64,000 nt of DNA from Parasphingopyxis lamellibrachiae (GCF_003385775.1 NZ_QRDP01000004.1:62001-126000); one strand, 5' to 3'. Shown: positions 9,350 through 17,839, counted from the stretch's first letter. Made by a program: numbers and translations. Notes: a model not told the origin generated them from the sequence alone.

Positions 9350-11065
9350 TTACTCGCCGTCTTTGGTATCTCCGTCGTCGCTCTTCTGCTTGAGCGCTTC
9401 GCCGAGAATGTCGCCGAGGCTCGCACCGGAGTCGGTCGAACCATATTGTTTGACGGCCTGCTTCTCTTCGGCAACCTGAAGGGCCTTGACCGAGAAGTTC
9501 GGCTTCTTGGAACGGTCGAAACCGACCACCATCGCGTCGAACTTCTGGCCGACCTGGAAACGGTCCGGGCGCTGCTCGTCGCGATCGCGGCCAAGATCGG
9601 CCCGCTTGACGAAGCCGGTCGGGCCATCGTCGCCCACCTGTACGTCGAGCCCGCCATCGCGAACGTCGAGTACGGTGACCGTCGAGATCTTGCCCTTGCG
9701 GAGATCGCCGGTGTCGGTGGACGCGCCCCCACGTTCGAGCTGTTTCATGCCGAGGCTGATGCGTTCCTTTTCGGGATCGACATCAAGCACGATCGCTTTG
9801 ACCGTTTCGCCCTTATGGTGAAGCTCGAGAGCGTCCTCGCCCGAGACGCCCCAGCTGATGTCGGACATGTGGACCATGCCATCGACATCGCCGTCGAGGC
9901 CAATGAACAAGCCGAATTCGGTGGCGTTCTTGACTTCGCCTTCGACTTCGGCGCCGACAGGGAAGCGTTCTGCAAAGCTGTCCCACGGATTGTCCTGGGC
10001 CTGTTTGAGGCCAAGGCTGATCCGGCGTTTCTCTTCATCGACTTCCAGAACAACGACTTCCACCTGCTCGCTCGTCGAAACGATCTTGCCGGGATGAACA
10101 TTCTTCTTGGTCCAGCTCATTTCGGAAACATGGACCAGGCCTTCGATGCCGGATTCCAGTTCTACGAACGCACCATATTCGGTGATGTTCGTAACCCGGC
10201 CGGTGAAACGGGCGTCGATCGGATATTTGGCCGATGCGCCCTCCCACGGGTCGGTTTCCAGCTGCTTCATGCCAAGGCTGATACGCTGGGTCTCGCGGTT
10301 GATGCGAACGATCTGAACCGTGACCTTGTCGCCGATATTGACCATTTCTGACGGGTGATTGATCCGCTTGTAGCTCATGTCGGTGACGTGCAGCAGGCCA
10401 TCGATACCGCCGAGATCGACGAATGCACCATAGTCGGTGATGTTCTTGACCACACCTTCGATGATCTGGTTTTCCGTCAGCGACTGGATCAGGTCCGAAC
10501 GCTGCTCGGCCCGTGTCTCTTCGAGAACGGCGCGGCGCGAAACAACGATGTTGCCGCGTCGGCGGTCCATTTTGAGGATCTGGAACGGCTGCGGAATATC
10601 CATCAGCGGCGTTACATCGCGCACCGGGCGGATGTCGACCTGGCTGCCGGGCAGGAAGGCCACAGCGCCGCCAAGGTCGACGGTGAAGCCACCTTTGACC
10701 CGGCCGAAGATCGTGCCTTCGACGCGTGCTTCCGTGTCATATTCGGCTTCGAGGCGGTCCCAGGCGGCTTCGCGGCGGGCGCGGTCGCGGCTGAGCATGG
10801 CTTCGCCATTGTTGTTTTCAACGCGGTCGACAAAGACTTCGACTTCGTCACCAACCGAAAGATCGGCTTTCTGGCCGGGCATCGCGAATTCGCGCAGGGG
10901 AACGCGGCCTTCGGATTTCAGACCGACATCGATGACGGCGAGATCATTCTCGATACCGGTTACGGTGCCTTTGACGACGCGTCCTTCAAAGCCTTCGGAG
11001 TCGCCCAGCGTTTCATTGAGCAGTTTTTCAAAATCGTCCCGCGTGGGGTTTGGCGCAGTTGCCAT
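9350..11065 (-). CDS. rpsA: 30S ribosomal protein S1
   Basis: Ribosomal protein S1 binds mRNA on the 30S subunit and helps initiation on structured leaders. The 571-residue product contains six S1 (OB-fold) repeats. The recognisable cores include GRVKGGFTVDLGGAVAFLPGSQVD, NITDYGAFVDLGGIDGLLHVTDMS, NITEYGAFVELESGIEGLVHVSEMSW and NATEFGLFIGLDGDVDGMVHMSDISW. The ATG at 11065 starts MATAPNP and has AAGGA about ten bases upstream; the longer frame to 11251 is not conserved-looking. Upstream lies cmk and downstream ihfB, a conserved proteobacterial order. Confidence 0.97.
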   Translation of the reverse strand: MATAPNPTRDDFEKLLNETLGDSEGFEGRVVKGTVTGIENDLAVIDVGLKSEGRVPLREFAMPGQKADLSVGDEVEVFVDRVENNNGEAMLSRDRARREAAWDRLEAEYDTEARVEGTIFGRVKGGFTVDLGGAVAFLPGSQVDIRPVRDVTPLMDIPQPFQILKMDRRRGNIVVSRRAVLEETRAEQRSDLIQSLTENQIIEGVVKNITDYGAFVDLGGIDGLLHVTDMSYKRINHPSEMVNIGDKVTVQIVRINRETQRISLGMKQLETDPWEGASAKYPIDARFTGRVTNITEYGAFVELESGIEGLVHVSEMSWTKKNVHPGKIVSTSEQVEVVVLEVDEEKRRISLGLKQAQDNPWDSFAERFPVGAEVEGEVKNATEFGLFIGLDGDVDGMVHMSDISWGVSGEDALELHHKGETVKAIVLDVDPEKERISLGMKQLERGGASTDTGDLRKGKISTVTVLDVRDGGLDVQVGDDGPTGFVKRADLGRDRDEQRPDRFQVGQKFDAMVVGFDRSKKPNFSVKALQVAEEKQAVKQYGSTDSGASLGDILGEALKQKSDDGDTKDGE

Positions 11066-11188
11066 GGATAATATGTCCTTACAATTTCGTTTCAGGCCAT
11101 CCGGTTGTCTCCGGAGGTCTTGGAACAGTGTTGCGATTCCGGCCCCATGCCGAATCCGCATCCATCCGCGCATTTCCGCCGTAGAAGC

Positions 11189-11206
11189 CGGTGCTTTGAA
11201 CAAAGC
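11189..11206. repeat. 18-bp perfect palindrome upstream of rpsA
   Basis: GTGCTTTG-AA-CAAAGCAC, eight-base arms around two bases, lies in the 207-base gap between the cmk stop and rpsA start, about 125 bases before the rpsA start. The loop is too tight for a standard terminator and there is no T-run on the minus side, so an operator or an mRNA leader structure is more plausible. Confidence 0.5.
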
Positions 11207-11272
11207 ACAAAAACGCACCAAGGCTGCAGCGCGAGCGCCACTGCCTGACACGTTGCTGGGTGGATGCGGTTG

Positions 11273-11899
11273 TTACCGCTTACCCGTCCGAGCTTCTACG
11301 AGCGCAATCGCCCGCTGGACGGCGGCCGATATAGTAAGGTTCGTGGTGTCGAGCAAGTCCGCATCGTCCGCGCGTTTGAGCGGTGCGTTGGCCCGTTCGC
11401 TGTCGCGCCGGTCCCGATCTTCGATATCGGCGAGAATAGCGGCCAGATCGGCGTCGGCGCTGGATCGCAATTCGTCTTTGTAGCGCCGATCCGCACGCGC
11501 TTCCGCGCTCGCCGTCACGAAAAGCTTGGCATCGGCGTCAGGCGCGATAACGGTGCCGATATCGCGGCCATCCAGAACAGCGCCGCCGGGTTGGTTTGCA
11601 AAGACCCGTTGCCGATCGACAAGCGCTTCGCGCACGGCCGGATGTGCGGACACAAAGGATGCGTATTTGCCCGCCGCTTCGCTGCGCAGTTCGGGATCGT
11701 CGAGCAGCGCTTCCGGGAAGTCGCAGGCTGCCAATGCGTCTTCGGGTTTCCGCGGATCGCGGTCTGCGCGAACGACGCTGATCCCTACCGCCCGATAGAG
11801 CAGGCCGGTATCCAGCCAGGGCAGCCCGAAATGCTCGGCCAAGGCTCGCGCAACGGTGCCCTTGCCCGACGCTGCGGGGCCGTCGACTGCGATGATCAT
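11273..11899 (-). CDS. cmk: Cytidylate kinase
   Basis: CMP/dCMP kinase transfers phosphate from ATP to CMP in pyrimidine nucleotide metabolism. The 208-residue product has the P-loop GPAASGKGT at 7-15, the CMP-binding LDTGLLYRAVG segment, and the RDIGTVI motif (GRDIGTVIAPDADAKLFVTA) typical of the family. The start overlaps the stop of the upstream small membrane-protein gene by four bases, so it is translationally coupled. It belongs to the aroA-cmk-rpsA-ihfB block. Confidence 0.96.
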   Translation of the reverse strand: MIIAVDGPAASGKGTVARALAEHFGLPWLDTGLLYRAVGISVVRADRDPRKPEDALAACDFPEALLDDPELRSEAAGKYASFVSAHPAVREALVDRQRVFANQPGGAVLDGRDIGTVIAPDADAKLFVTASAEARADRRYKDELRSSADADLAAILADIEDRDRRDSERANAPLKRADDADLLDTTNLTISAAVQRAIALVEARTGKR

Positions 11900-12150
11900 G
11901 CCGGTTTCTCCTTTTTCCGGAGCGCTTTGACGATGCCATAAATGGCGATCGCCATCCAGACGATCTCCAGGAGCAGCGAGGCAAGGTTGAAATGCACCAG
12001 CAGCGACAGAGTCAGCAGTATCGCACCGGCCAGATTGACCAGATTATAGGGCAGCAGGCGCACCGGGTCGGCGATATTGGCATAGGCATAGGCCGCTACG
12101 ATCAGGATGCCGCCGGCAATTCCCACGATATTGGCGATGAAGGGATCCAT
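11896..12150 (-). CDS. Small membrane protein, CBU_0592-like
   Basis: An 84-residue, strongly hydrophobic protein with about three membrane helices. It resembles the CBU_0592-like membrane domain in the pattern AYANIADPVRLLPYNLVNLAGAILLTLSL. Function is unknown. The ATG at 12150 is selected because the longer frame to 12246 runs into the aroA 3' end. It sits between aroA (19-base gap) and cmk (four-base overlap), so it is almost certainly part of the same transcript. A short basic tail (KALRKKEK) would face the cytoplasm. Confidence 0.75.
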   Translation of the reverse strand: MDPFIANIVGIAGGILIVAAYAYANIADPVRLLPYNLVNLAGAILLTLSLLVHFNLASLLLEIVWMAIAIYGIVKALRKKEKPA

Positions 12151-12169
12151 ACCAATCAGCCCCCAGCCG

Positions 12170-13513
12170 CTACTCGGCAGCGATAGCGCCGAGATCGGCC
12201 AGCATGGGCGGGAAACTCGGAAAACTGGTGGCCATCGGACGGACATCGTCGATGGTTACGCCATGTGCCGAAACCAGCCCGGCAACGGCGAAACTCATGG
12301 CTATGCGGTGATCAAGGGCCGTGGCGATCTGAGGAGTTGCATATTCGCCTTTCAGTTTCTCACCGTCGGAACCGATTATGGTCAGCCCGTCGGGATGTTC
12401 CTTCAGACGGACGCCAAGCTGGGCTAGTCCTTCGGCCATCAGGGCGAGGCGGTCCGATTCCTTGTGACGCAACTCTTGAAGGCCCGTCGTAACCGTTTCG
12501 CCCTTGGCCAGCGCGGCCGCCACAAACAGGATCGGGAATTCGTCTATCATGCGCGGCGCGATTTCCGGAGACACTTCTATGCCGGTGAGCGCGCTGTGCC
12601 GTACGCGGATATCCGCGACGGGCTCGCCGCCCACATCACGTTCATTCTCATACGTTATGTCTGCATCCATCTGCTTGAGAACTTCGAACAATCCGGTGCG
12701 GGTTGGATTGATGCCGACATGCTGGATCACGACTTCGGAGCCTGGAACGAGCAGGGCCGCAACAACAGGGAAGGCGGCGGAGGACGGATCGCCGGGAATG
12801 CTCATATTGTGTGGATTCAGCTCAGCCTCGCCGGTTACGCTGATGACGCGCTCGCCATCGACTTCTTCGATCCCGACTTCCGCGCCGAAACCGGCCAGCA
12901 TCCGCTCGCTGTGATCGCGGGTGCGCTCGGGCTCCATGACCCGCGTGACGCCCGGCGTGTTGAGGGCCGCGAGCATGATTGCCGACTTCACCTGCGCCGA
13001 GGCGACAGGAAGTCGGTATTCGATGGGAACGGCCGGTACGCGGCCATGGACCATGAGCGGGAGGCGTTCGCCAGGCGTTACGGAGAAGCTTGCTCCCATC
13101 CGTGAAAGAGGTTCGATAATGCGCCCCATAGGACGTCTGGAGAGCGAAGCGTCTCCTATAAAAGTCGCGGTGATGGCATTGCTTGCGGCAAGGCCCATCA
13201 GCAGCCTTGCGCTGGTTCCCGAATTTCCCATGTCGAGTGCGGTTTCAGGTTGTAACAGCCCGCCCACACCTACTCCGTTGACGACCCAGTTCCCGTTTGA
13301 ATCCTGCCCGATCTCGGATCCCATTGCCCAAAGCGCGGCAACCGTTGCGATAATGTCTTCGCTTTCGAGCAATCCTTCGATGCGGCTTTCGCCAACCGCC
13401 ATAGCCGAGAGAATCAGCGCGCGGTGGCTGATAGATTTGTCGCCGGGCACGCGGGCATGGCCACGAACTGGCCCCGCAGATGTGAAGGTGCGTGGGATCG
13501 GCGCTTCTGACAT
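12170..13513 (-). CDS. aroA: 3-phosphoshikimate 1-carboxyvinyltransferase (EPSP synthase)
   Basis: EPSP synthase joins shikimate 3-phosphate and phosphoenolpyruvate in the shikimate pathway to aromatic amino acids. The 447-residue product shows PGDKSISHRAL near the N-terminus, MGNSGTSARLLMGL, SAQVKSAIMLAAL, RDHSERML and the late RHKESDRLALM motif. The ATG at 13513 has AGGA upstream and is preferred to the long upstream frame. It is the first gene of the minus-strand block and is divergent from the TIGR02300 gene across about 200 bases that should hold both promoters. The GNSGTSARL form suggests a class II-like enzyme, but this was not tested. Confidence 0.95.
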   Translation of the reverse strand: MSEAPIPRTFTSAGPVRGHARVPGDKSISHRALILSAMAVGESRIEGLLESEDIIATVAALWAMGSEIGQDSNGNWVVNGVGVGGLLQPETALDMGNSGTSARLLMGLAASNAITATFIGDASLSRRPMGRIIEPLSRMGASFSVTPGERLPLMVHGRVPAVPIEYRLPVASAQVKSAIMLAALNTPGVTRVMEPERTRDHSERMLAGFGAEVGIEEVDGERVISVTGEAELNPHNMSIPGDPSSAAFPVVAALLVPGSEVVIQHVGINPTRTGLFEVLKQMDADITYENERDVGGEPVADIRVRHSALTGIEVSPEIAPRMIDEFPILFVAAALAKGETVTTGLQELRHKESDRLALMAEGLAQLGVRLKEHPDGLTIIGSDGEKLKGEYATPQIATALDHRIAMSFAVAGLVSAHGVTIDDVRPMATSFPSFPPMLADLGAIAAE

Positions 13514-13714
13514 GATGGTCCTTATTCGGAAAAAAACGGGGCGCGGCTGGCCTGGAAGCTTGCATGTAGTGGTAAATGCCGCTCGTTCCAGCCCGGCCCG
13601 AAACGCATTTACTGGCCTTGGCTTTTGACAGTGGCAACCCCATGTGGCAAGCGCCCGCCCGACCGTGGGCTCTGCCCGCAAACAATTTTCCGTAGCGATG
13701 AAAGATACAATTCA

Positions 13715-14074
13715 ATGGTGAAGCCAGAATGGGGCACGAAGCGAACCTGCCCGAAATGCGGAACCCGTTTCTATGACCTCGGTGAAGAGGATCCCGTAAC
13801 CTGCATCAATGGCGAATGCGGTGCAATCTGGGAACCGGAACCTGTGCTCAAGTCGAAACAGCCGGTCATGTTTGACGACAGCAAGAAAGATGCAAAATCC
13901 AAGTCGGACGATGCCGATCTTTCGGGCGGCGACGACGATGAAGAAGAGGATCTCGCTGCCGGTGTCGACGAAGATGCCGAAATCAATCCGGACGACGAAG
14001 TCGATCTGGGCGGGGATGACGATCTGCAGGTCGACACGAGCGGCGCCAAGGATGGCAAGGAAGAAGACACTTAA
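13715..14074 (+). CDS. TIGR02300 family acidic zinc-ribbon protein
   Basis: A 119-residue protein of the alphaproteobacterial TIGR02300 family, function unknown. The N-terminus is a small zinc ribbon with CPKC (C12, C15) and a second pair at C30 and C35, together with the family FYDL motif at 19-22. The C-terminal two-thirds is extremely rich in Asp and Glu and probably disordered. The ATG at 13715 starts MVKPEWGTKR, the typical family N-terminus. It is divergent from aroA, its usual neighbour in related genomes. Housekeeping expression is likely, but no regulator site was recognised. Confidence 0.88.
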   Translation: MVKPEWGTKRTCPKCGTRFYDLGEEDPVTCINGECGAIWEPEPVLKSKQPVMFDDSKKDAKSKSDDADLSGGDDDEEEDLAAGVDEDAEINPDDEVDLGGDDDLQVDTSGAKDGKEEDT

Positions 14075-14096
14075 CTGACAGGCTATCTTGCCTAAC

Positions 14097-14128
14097 GCGG
14101 GCGGCGGCGTTACATGCGCCGCTCCCGC
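14097..14128. repeat. GC-rich hairpin between TIGR02300 gene and tRNA-Ala
   Basis: GCGGG and GCGGCG on the left pair with CGCCGC and CCCGC on the right around TTACATG. There is no following T-run, so it may be a weak terminator or a processing signal just before the tRNA. Confidence 0.4.
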
Positions 14129-14135
14129 ACCTGAT

Positions 14136-14211
14136 GGGGCCGTAGCTCAGCTGGGAGAGCGCTACACTGGCAGTGTAGAGGTCAGGGGTTCGATCCCCCT
14201 CGGCTCCACCA
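14136..14211 (+). tRNA. tRNA-Ala (anticodon GGC)
   Basis: A 76-base cloverleaf from GGGGCCG to CGGCTCC plus ACCA, with encoded CCA. The anticodon stem CTACA/TGTAG holds loop CTGGCAG, giving GGC. The acceptor stem carries the G3-T70 pair (G3:U70 in RNA), the classic alanine identity element, which independently supports the call. Confidence 0.96.
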
Positions 14212-14329
14212 TTTTCTGATGAAATCGTCGAATATTATCCATTCGTCAGAATTTTGGCGGTGGTTGGTCGAACTGCGGTACGCGGACCGGACGCGCGTGT
14301 TTAACTGCCTCCCAACAGGGGAGACAACC

Positions 14330-15106
14330 ATGCCATTCCGTTCGCCTAGTTTTGCACATATTCGGACGGCATTGGCTGTTCTGTTGGCCGTTCCGGTATT
14401 TGGTGTCGCAACGCAGGCACAGGCACAGGCACAGGCACAGGAGAGCATCGGTGCTCAGGCATCTGCAGCCCTGCCGGAACGCGGCGAGTTTGTTCTCGGT
14501 CTCGTCAATGAAGGCGAGCGGGATGGGTTCATGCGGCTTGGATGGATCAAGACTGAACACGGTATGCTGCTCTACGACCGGTCGATGATGCCGAGCGCGC
14601 AGGTCTATGAGACACTGGTTTTCGGCCTGACGCCCGACTTGCAGTTCGAGAGCGTTCATCTCGAGTTCCACAGAGGACTGGCCTATATGAACCTCGACCT
14701 CGATGCGGAAAATGGCCGCCTTGTGGGCCAGCGCGTGATTCAGAGGCTCGAGGGCACTGAAGAACAGGCTGTCGATATCGCCATGCCCGAGGGCATTTTG
14801 CCACGCCCCGTTGCGTTCATCATGCCGCTGATCATGTCTGAAGAGGAAGGCACCGAGGAAGCGTTTCGCTGGTATGGACCGCTTGGCAATGCTTTCGCCG
14901 ATGTCACGATCACGGCGCGCCCGGGCGGTGTCATCGAAACGCCGGCAGGCAGCTTCGATACGACCCGGTATGAGATACGCGGCGGATCGCCCGACAATGA
15001 CGTCTATGTCACGCGCGGCGCCGCCGATCGCCGCGTGGTGCGTATCGACGTTGTCGGGCAGAATATGCAGTTCCTGGCGGTGCCGGAAACAGAAGCGGAA
15101 GAGTGA
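14330..15106 (+). CDS. Exported protein of unknown function with Gln-Ala repeat at signal-peptide end
   Basis: A 258-residue secreted or periplasmic protein that I do not recognise. Residues 1-36 form a Sec signal peptide, and the cleavage region consists of repeated Gln-Ala (QAQAQAQAQ) from a tandem hexamer in the DNA. The mature part is beta-rich and acidic, with GFMRLGWIKTEHGMLLYDRSMM and a C-terminal segment PAGSFDTTRYEIRGGSPDNDVYVTRG. That segment resembles lipid-binding or DUF3108-type barrels only loosely. The ATG at 14330 has GGGGAGA upstream; the longer frame from 14219 runs from the tRNA and is rejected. It converges on the nitronate-monooxygenase-like gene. Confidence 0.8.
   Translation: MPFRSPSFAHIRTALAVLLAVPVFGVATQAQAQAQAQESIGAQASAALPERGEFVLGLVNEGERDGFMRLGWIKTEHGMLLYDRSMMPSAQVYETLVFGLTPDLQFESVHLEFHRGLAYMNLDLDAENGRLVGQRVIQRLEGTEEQAVDIAMPEGILPRPVAFIMPLIMSEEEGTEEAFRWYGPLGNAFADVTITARPGGVIETPAGSFDTTRYEIRGGSPDNDVYVTRGAADRRVVRIDVVGQNMQFLAVPETEAEE
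14414..14437 (+). repeat. Tandem CAGGCA hexamer, four copies
   Basis: Four perfect copies of CAGGCA plus a partial fifth encode the Gln-Ala run at the signal-peptidase site of the exported protein. In-frame slippage would change repeat number without breaking the gene. Confidence 0.8.
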
Positions 15107-15113
15107 CGGGCGG

Positions 15114-16091
15114 TCAGGCCGCCAGAAAACCCTCCAGCCGCTCGCGCACGATAGCTTCGGCTTCCGCCATTATGCGGTCGATCAGTTCCTGGCAGGTCGG
15201 GATATCGTTGATCAGGCCCGCGACCATGCCGCAGCTCCAGGCGCCGATATCCATATCGCCTTCCTTCATGATCTTGGGATAGACGCCGGCGACCTGCTCG
15301 ATAATGTCGGTAAACTGCAGATCTGCACCCTTTTCCTTTTCGATTTCGAGCACGCGTTCGACCGCGGGATTGTTGAGCACGCGTTCGGTGTTGCGAAGCG
15401 GGCGCATGACAAGCCGCGTGTCCAGTTCGCTGGCGGCGACGATCGCATCCTTCACATTCTGGTGAACCGGCGCCTCCTTGGTGGCGATGAAGCGGGTGCC
15501 CATGTTCATGCCTTCGGCACCCATGGCGAGCGAAGCGACAAGGCTTCGGCCATCGGCCTGGCCACCGGACGAGACAAAGGGAATGTCCAGCTCATCGGCG
15601 GCGCGGGGCAGAAGAATCATGTTGGGGATATCATCTTCGCCGGGATGGCCGCCGCATTCGAACCCGTCAACCGAAACGGCGTCGCAACCGATGCTCTGCG
15701 CTTTCAGGGCATGCCGAACCGAGGTGCATTTATGGATCACCTTGATTCCGGCCTCGTGCAGTGCCGGAAGCACCTGAACCGGGTTGTTGCCCGCAGTTTC
15801 AACCGCTTTCACGCCGCCTTCGATAATCGCTTTGACCATGCCCGGATAATCGGGTGAGTTTACGACCGGCAGAAAAGTCAGGTTCACACCGAAAGGCTTG
15901 TCCGTCATCTCCCTGCATTTGGCGATTTCTTCCGCAAGGGCCTCTGCGGAAGGCTGGGTCAGTGCGGTGATGATGCCGAGCCCGCCCGCATTCGAAACTG
16001 CAGCGGCCAGCTCGGCAAAGCCGACATAATGCATGCCGCCCTGGATGATCGGATGTTCGATGCCGAACAGTTCGGTGATGCGGGTCTTCAT
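15114..16091 (-). CDS. Nitronate monooxygenase-like FMN oxidoreductase
   Basis: A 325-residue TIM-barrel flavoenzyme of the nitronate monooxygenase / 2-nitropropane dioxygenase family, which also contains enoyl-reductase-like members. Family motifs are IEHPIIQGGMHYVG at the N-terminus, VSNAGGLGIITALT, DAVSVDGFECGGHPGEDD (the FMN and catalytic histidine region), FVSSGGQADGRSLVASLAMGAEGMNMGTRF for phosphate binding, and SCGMVAGLI near the end. A strong GAGGAGG precedes the ATG. It lies downstream of the enoyl-CoA hydratase on the same strand (55-base gap), so a role in acyl or carboxylic acid catabolism is plausible. The true substrate is unknown. Confidence 0.85.
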   Translation of the reverse strand: MKTRITELFGIEHPIIQGGMHYVGFAELAAAVSNAGGLGIITALTQPSAEALAEEIAKCREMTDKPFGVNLTFLPVVNSPDYPGMVKAIIEGGVKAVETAGNNPVQVLPALHEAGIKVIHKCTSVRHALKAQSIGCDAVSVDGFECGGHPGEDDIPNMILLPRAADELDIPFVSSGGQADGRSLVASLAMGAEGMNMGTRFIATKEAPVHQNVKDAIVAASELDTRLVMRPLRNTERVLNNPAVERVLEIEKEKGADLQFTDIIEQVAGVYPKIMKEGDMDIGAWSCGMVAGLINDIPTCQELIDRIMAEAEAIVRERLEGFLAA

Positions 16092-16146
16092 AGAGATAAG
16101 CCTCCTCAGGCGGAATTGTCTTTTGTTCTTATTGTTGGGTCAGGCC

Positions 16147-16908
16147 CTAGCGGCCTTTCCATTCGGGTTTGCGTTTCTGGGCAAAGGCGGCCGCGCCTTC
16201 ACGGGCATCTTCAGAGGTGAAGATGCCGCCGATGATCTTCTGCTGCTCCGCCCACATTTCATCATGCGACCAGTCTTCGGTCTTGGCTATGACTTCCTTG
16301 CTCGCTTTTACCGCCAGCGGGCCGTTCGCAGCGATCGTTGCCGCGAGTTCCTTTGCGCCATCGAGCGCAGAACCATCGACGACGCGATTGACGAACCCGA
16401 TTTCGGCTGCGCGTTCGGCTCCGATAAAATCGCCGGTTAGCGCGAGTTCCATGGCATAGCGTTGTGGGATCAGGCGGGGCAGGCGGAGCAAGGCGCCGGC
16501 GCCTGCTGCAAGACCGCGCTTCACTTCTGGGATGCCGAATTTGGCATCCTTGTTGGCGACGACGAGATCGCAGGCGATGGCGACCTCCATACCGCCGGCG
16601 AGCGCATAGCCGTCTACGGCAGCGATCAGCGGCTTGGCGGGCGGGGCTTCGACAAAGCCGGCAAAACCCTTTCCGCTGACGACGGGAAGCTCTCCCTGGA
16701 GAAAGGCTTTCAGATCCATGCCAGAACAGAAGGTGCCGCCGGCACCGGTGATGATGCCGATTGTCAGGCTGTCGTCACTCTCAAGAGCTTCGATTGCCGC
16801 AGCAACGCCTTCGGCAACGGCCCGGTTTACCGCATTCTTTGCTTCCGGGCGGTTGATGGTGATGGTGAGGACGCCATTTTCGGCGCTGGTGAGGACGGCT
16901 TCGGACAT
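16147..16908 (-). CDS. Enoyl-CoA hydratase/isomerase (crotonase) family protein
   Basis: A 253-residue crotonase-fold enzyme acting on acyl-CoA. The oxyanion-hole segments are visible as FCSGMDLKAFLQGE and AAVDGYALAGGMEVAIACDLVVA, followed by FGIPEVKRGLAAGAGALLRLPRL and the typical C-terminal DAREGAAAFAQKRKPEWKGR. The exact reaction (hydratase, isomerase or other) cannot be fixed, since residues differ between subfamilies. AGGAG precedes the ATG. It is divergent from the CoA-ester lyase, with a 20-bp perfect palindrome in the shared promoter region. This points to joint regulation by an acyl-CoA-responsive repressor or activator. Confidence 0.9.
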   Translation of the reverse strand: MSEAVLTSAENGVLTITINRPEAKNAVNRAVAEGVAAAIEALESDDSLTIGIITGAGGTFCSGMDLKAFLQGELPVVSGKGFAGFVEAPPAKPLIAAVDGYALAGGMEVAIACDLVVANKDAKFGIPEVKRGLAAGAGALLRLPRLIPQRYAMELALTGDFIGAERAAEIGFVNRVVDGSALDGAKELAATIAANGPLAVKASKEVIAKTEDWSHDEMWAEQQKIIGGIFTSEDAREGAAAFAQKRKPEWKGR

Positions 16909-16951
16909 GATCGGCTGCTCCTGTGATTCTGTTTTTTGGCACTGTTGCGCC

Positions 16952-16971
16952 GGTTGACGTGAACGTCAACC
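16952..16971. promoter_or_regulatory. 20-bp palindromic operator between enoyl-CoA hydratase and CoA-ester lyase genes
   Basis: GGTTGACGT-GA-ACGTCAACC is a perfect inverted repeat with nine-base arms. A second site at 28143-28162, upstream of the SDR gene, matches it at 16 of 20 positions. The TTGACG-to-CGTCAA core resembles published operators of MerR-type regulators of branched-chain and fatty acid catabolism (LiuR class). That assignment is inference. Confidence 0.7.
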
Positions 16972-17006
16972 TTGGTTTGTGTGCAGTCATGCGGAATAAG
17001 GGCGGC

Positions 17007-17771
17007 ATGACCAAAACCGAATTCCGACCCCGCCGCTCCTGCCTCTATATGCCCGGTGCCAATACCCGGGCGCTTGAGAAGGCAAAGACGCTACCTGCCG
17101 ATGTGGTGATTTTCGATCTGGAGGACGCAGTTGCGCCTTCTGTGAAAGAAGAGGCGCGGGAGCAGGTTGCGGAGGCTGTAAAGGCGGGTGGTTATGGTCC
17201 ACGGGAGGTCATCATCCGCATCAACGGGCTCGATACCGACTGGGCCTCTGACGATCTGAAGATGGTCAAGGCGGTCAAGCCTGACGGTGTCCTGGTTCCG
17301 AAAGTTTCGCGGGCACAGGATATCGATGGCGCTGCTGGCATAGGCGTGCCGGTCTGGGCGATGATCGAAACCCCTCTGGCTATTCTCAACATCTCCGCAA
17401 TCGCTGCTGCGCCAAATCTCTCTGCGATGGTGATGGGTACGAATGATCTTGCGAAAGACATGCAGGCCAAGCTGCGCCCCGGGCGGGAAGCATTCGTAAC
17501 GGCCTTGTCGATGACGGTCATGGCGGCTCGGACCCATGGCAAGATTGTCATCGATGGCGTCTTCAATGCGATCAGCGACGATGCCGGGCTAGCCTCGGAA
17601 TGCGAACAGGGGCGGGAATTTGGGTTCGACGGCAAGACCGTCATCCATCCGGATCAGCTTGATGCCGCCAACCGGATTTTCGCACCTTCGCGCAGCGCGC
17701 TCGCGGATGCGCGGGCGACGATCGCCGCCTTGGCCGACGCGATCGCCGAACGGGAGGATGAGGCCGACTGA
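17007..17771 (+). CDS. CoA-ester lyase, HpcH/HpaI aldolase / CitE-like
   Basis: A 254-residue TIM-barrel lyase of the citrate lyase beta / malyl-CoA lyase-like family, which cleaves or forms carboxylic acid CoA esters. Motifs are RSCLYMPGANTRALEKAKTLPADVVIFDLEDAVAP at the N-terminus, PREVIIRINGLDT, MIETPLAILN (metal-binding glutamate), MVMGTNDLAKD and FDGKTVIHPDQL. It is shorter than true malyl-CoA lyases, so it may be a CitE-like or CLYBL-like enzyme. The ATG at 17007 has AAGGGCGG upstream. It is divergent from enoyl-CoA hydratase across the palindromic operator. Confidence 0.87.
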   Translation: MTKTEFRPRRSCLYMPGANTRALEKAKTLPADVVIFDLEDAVAPSVKEEAREQVAEAVKAGGYGPREVIIRINGLDTDWASDDLKMVKAVKPDGVLVPKVSRAQDIDGAAGIGVPVWAMIETPLAILNISAIAAAPNLSAMVMGTNDLAKDMQAKLRPGREAFVTALSMTVMAARTHGKIVIDGVFNAISDDAGLASECEQGREFGFDGKTVIHPDQLDAANRIFAPSRSALADARATIAALADAIAEREDEAD

Positions 17772-17839
17772 CTTTCCGCAAAATCCGGGATTCGCTCCTG
17801 TCCCGATCGGAGACAGCTATGGGCGATCCCCATCTTAAC

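Noticed and set aside
9446-11071. Long plus-strand open frames opposite rpsA
   Set aside because: They mirror the codon pattern of the S1 repeats on the other strand and contain no independent motif.
12464-13628. Plus-strand frames opposite aroA
   Set aside because: Antisense shadows; aroA motifs cover the minus strand fully.
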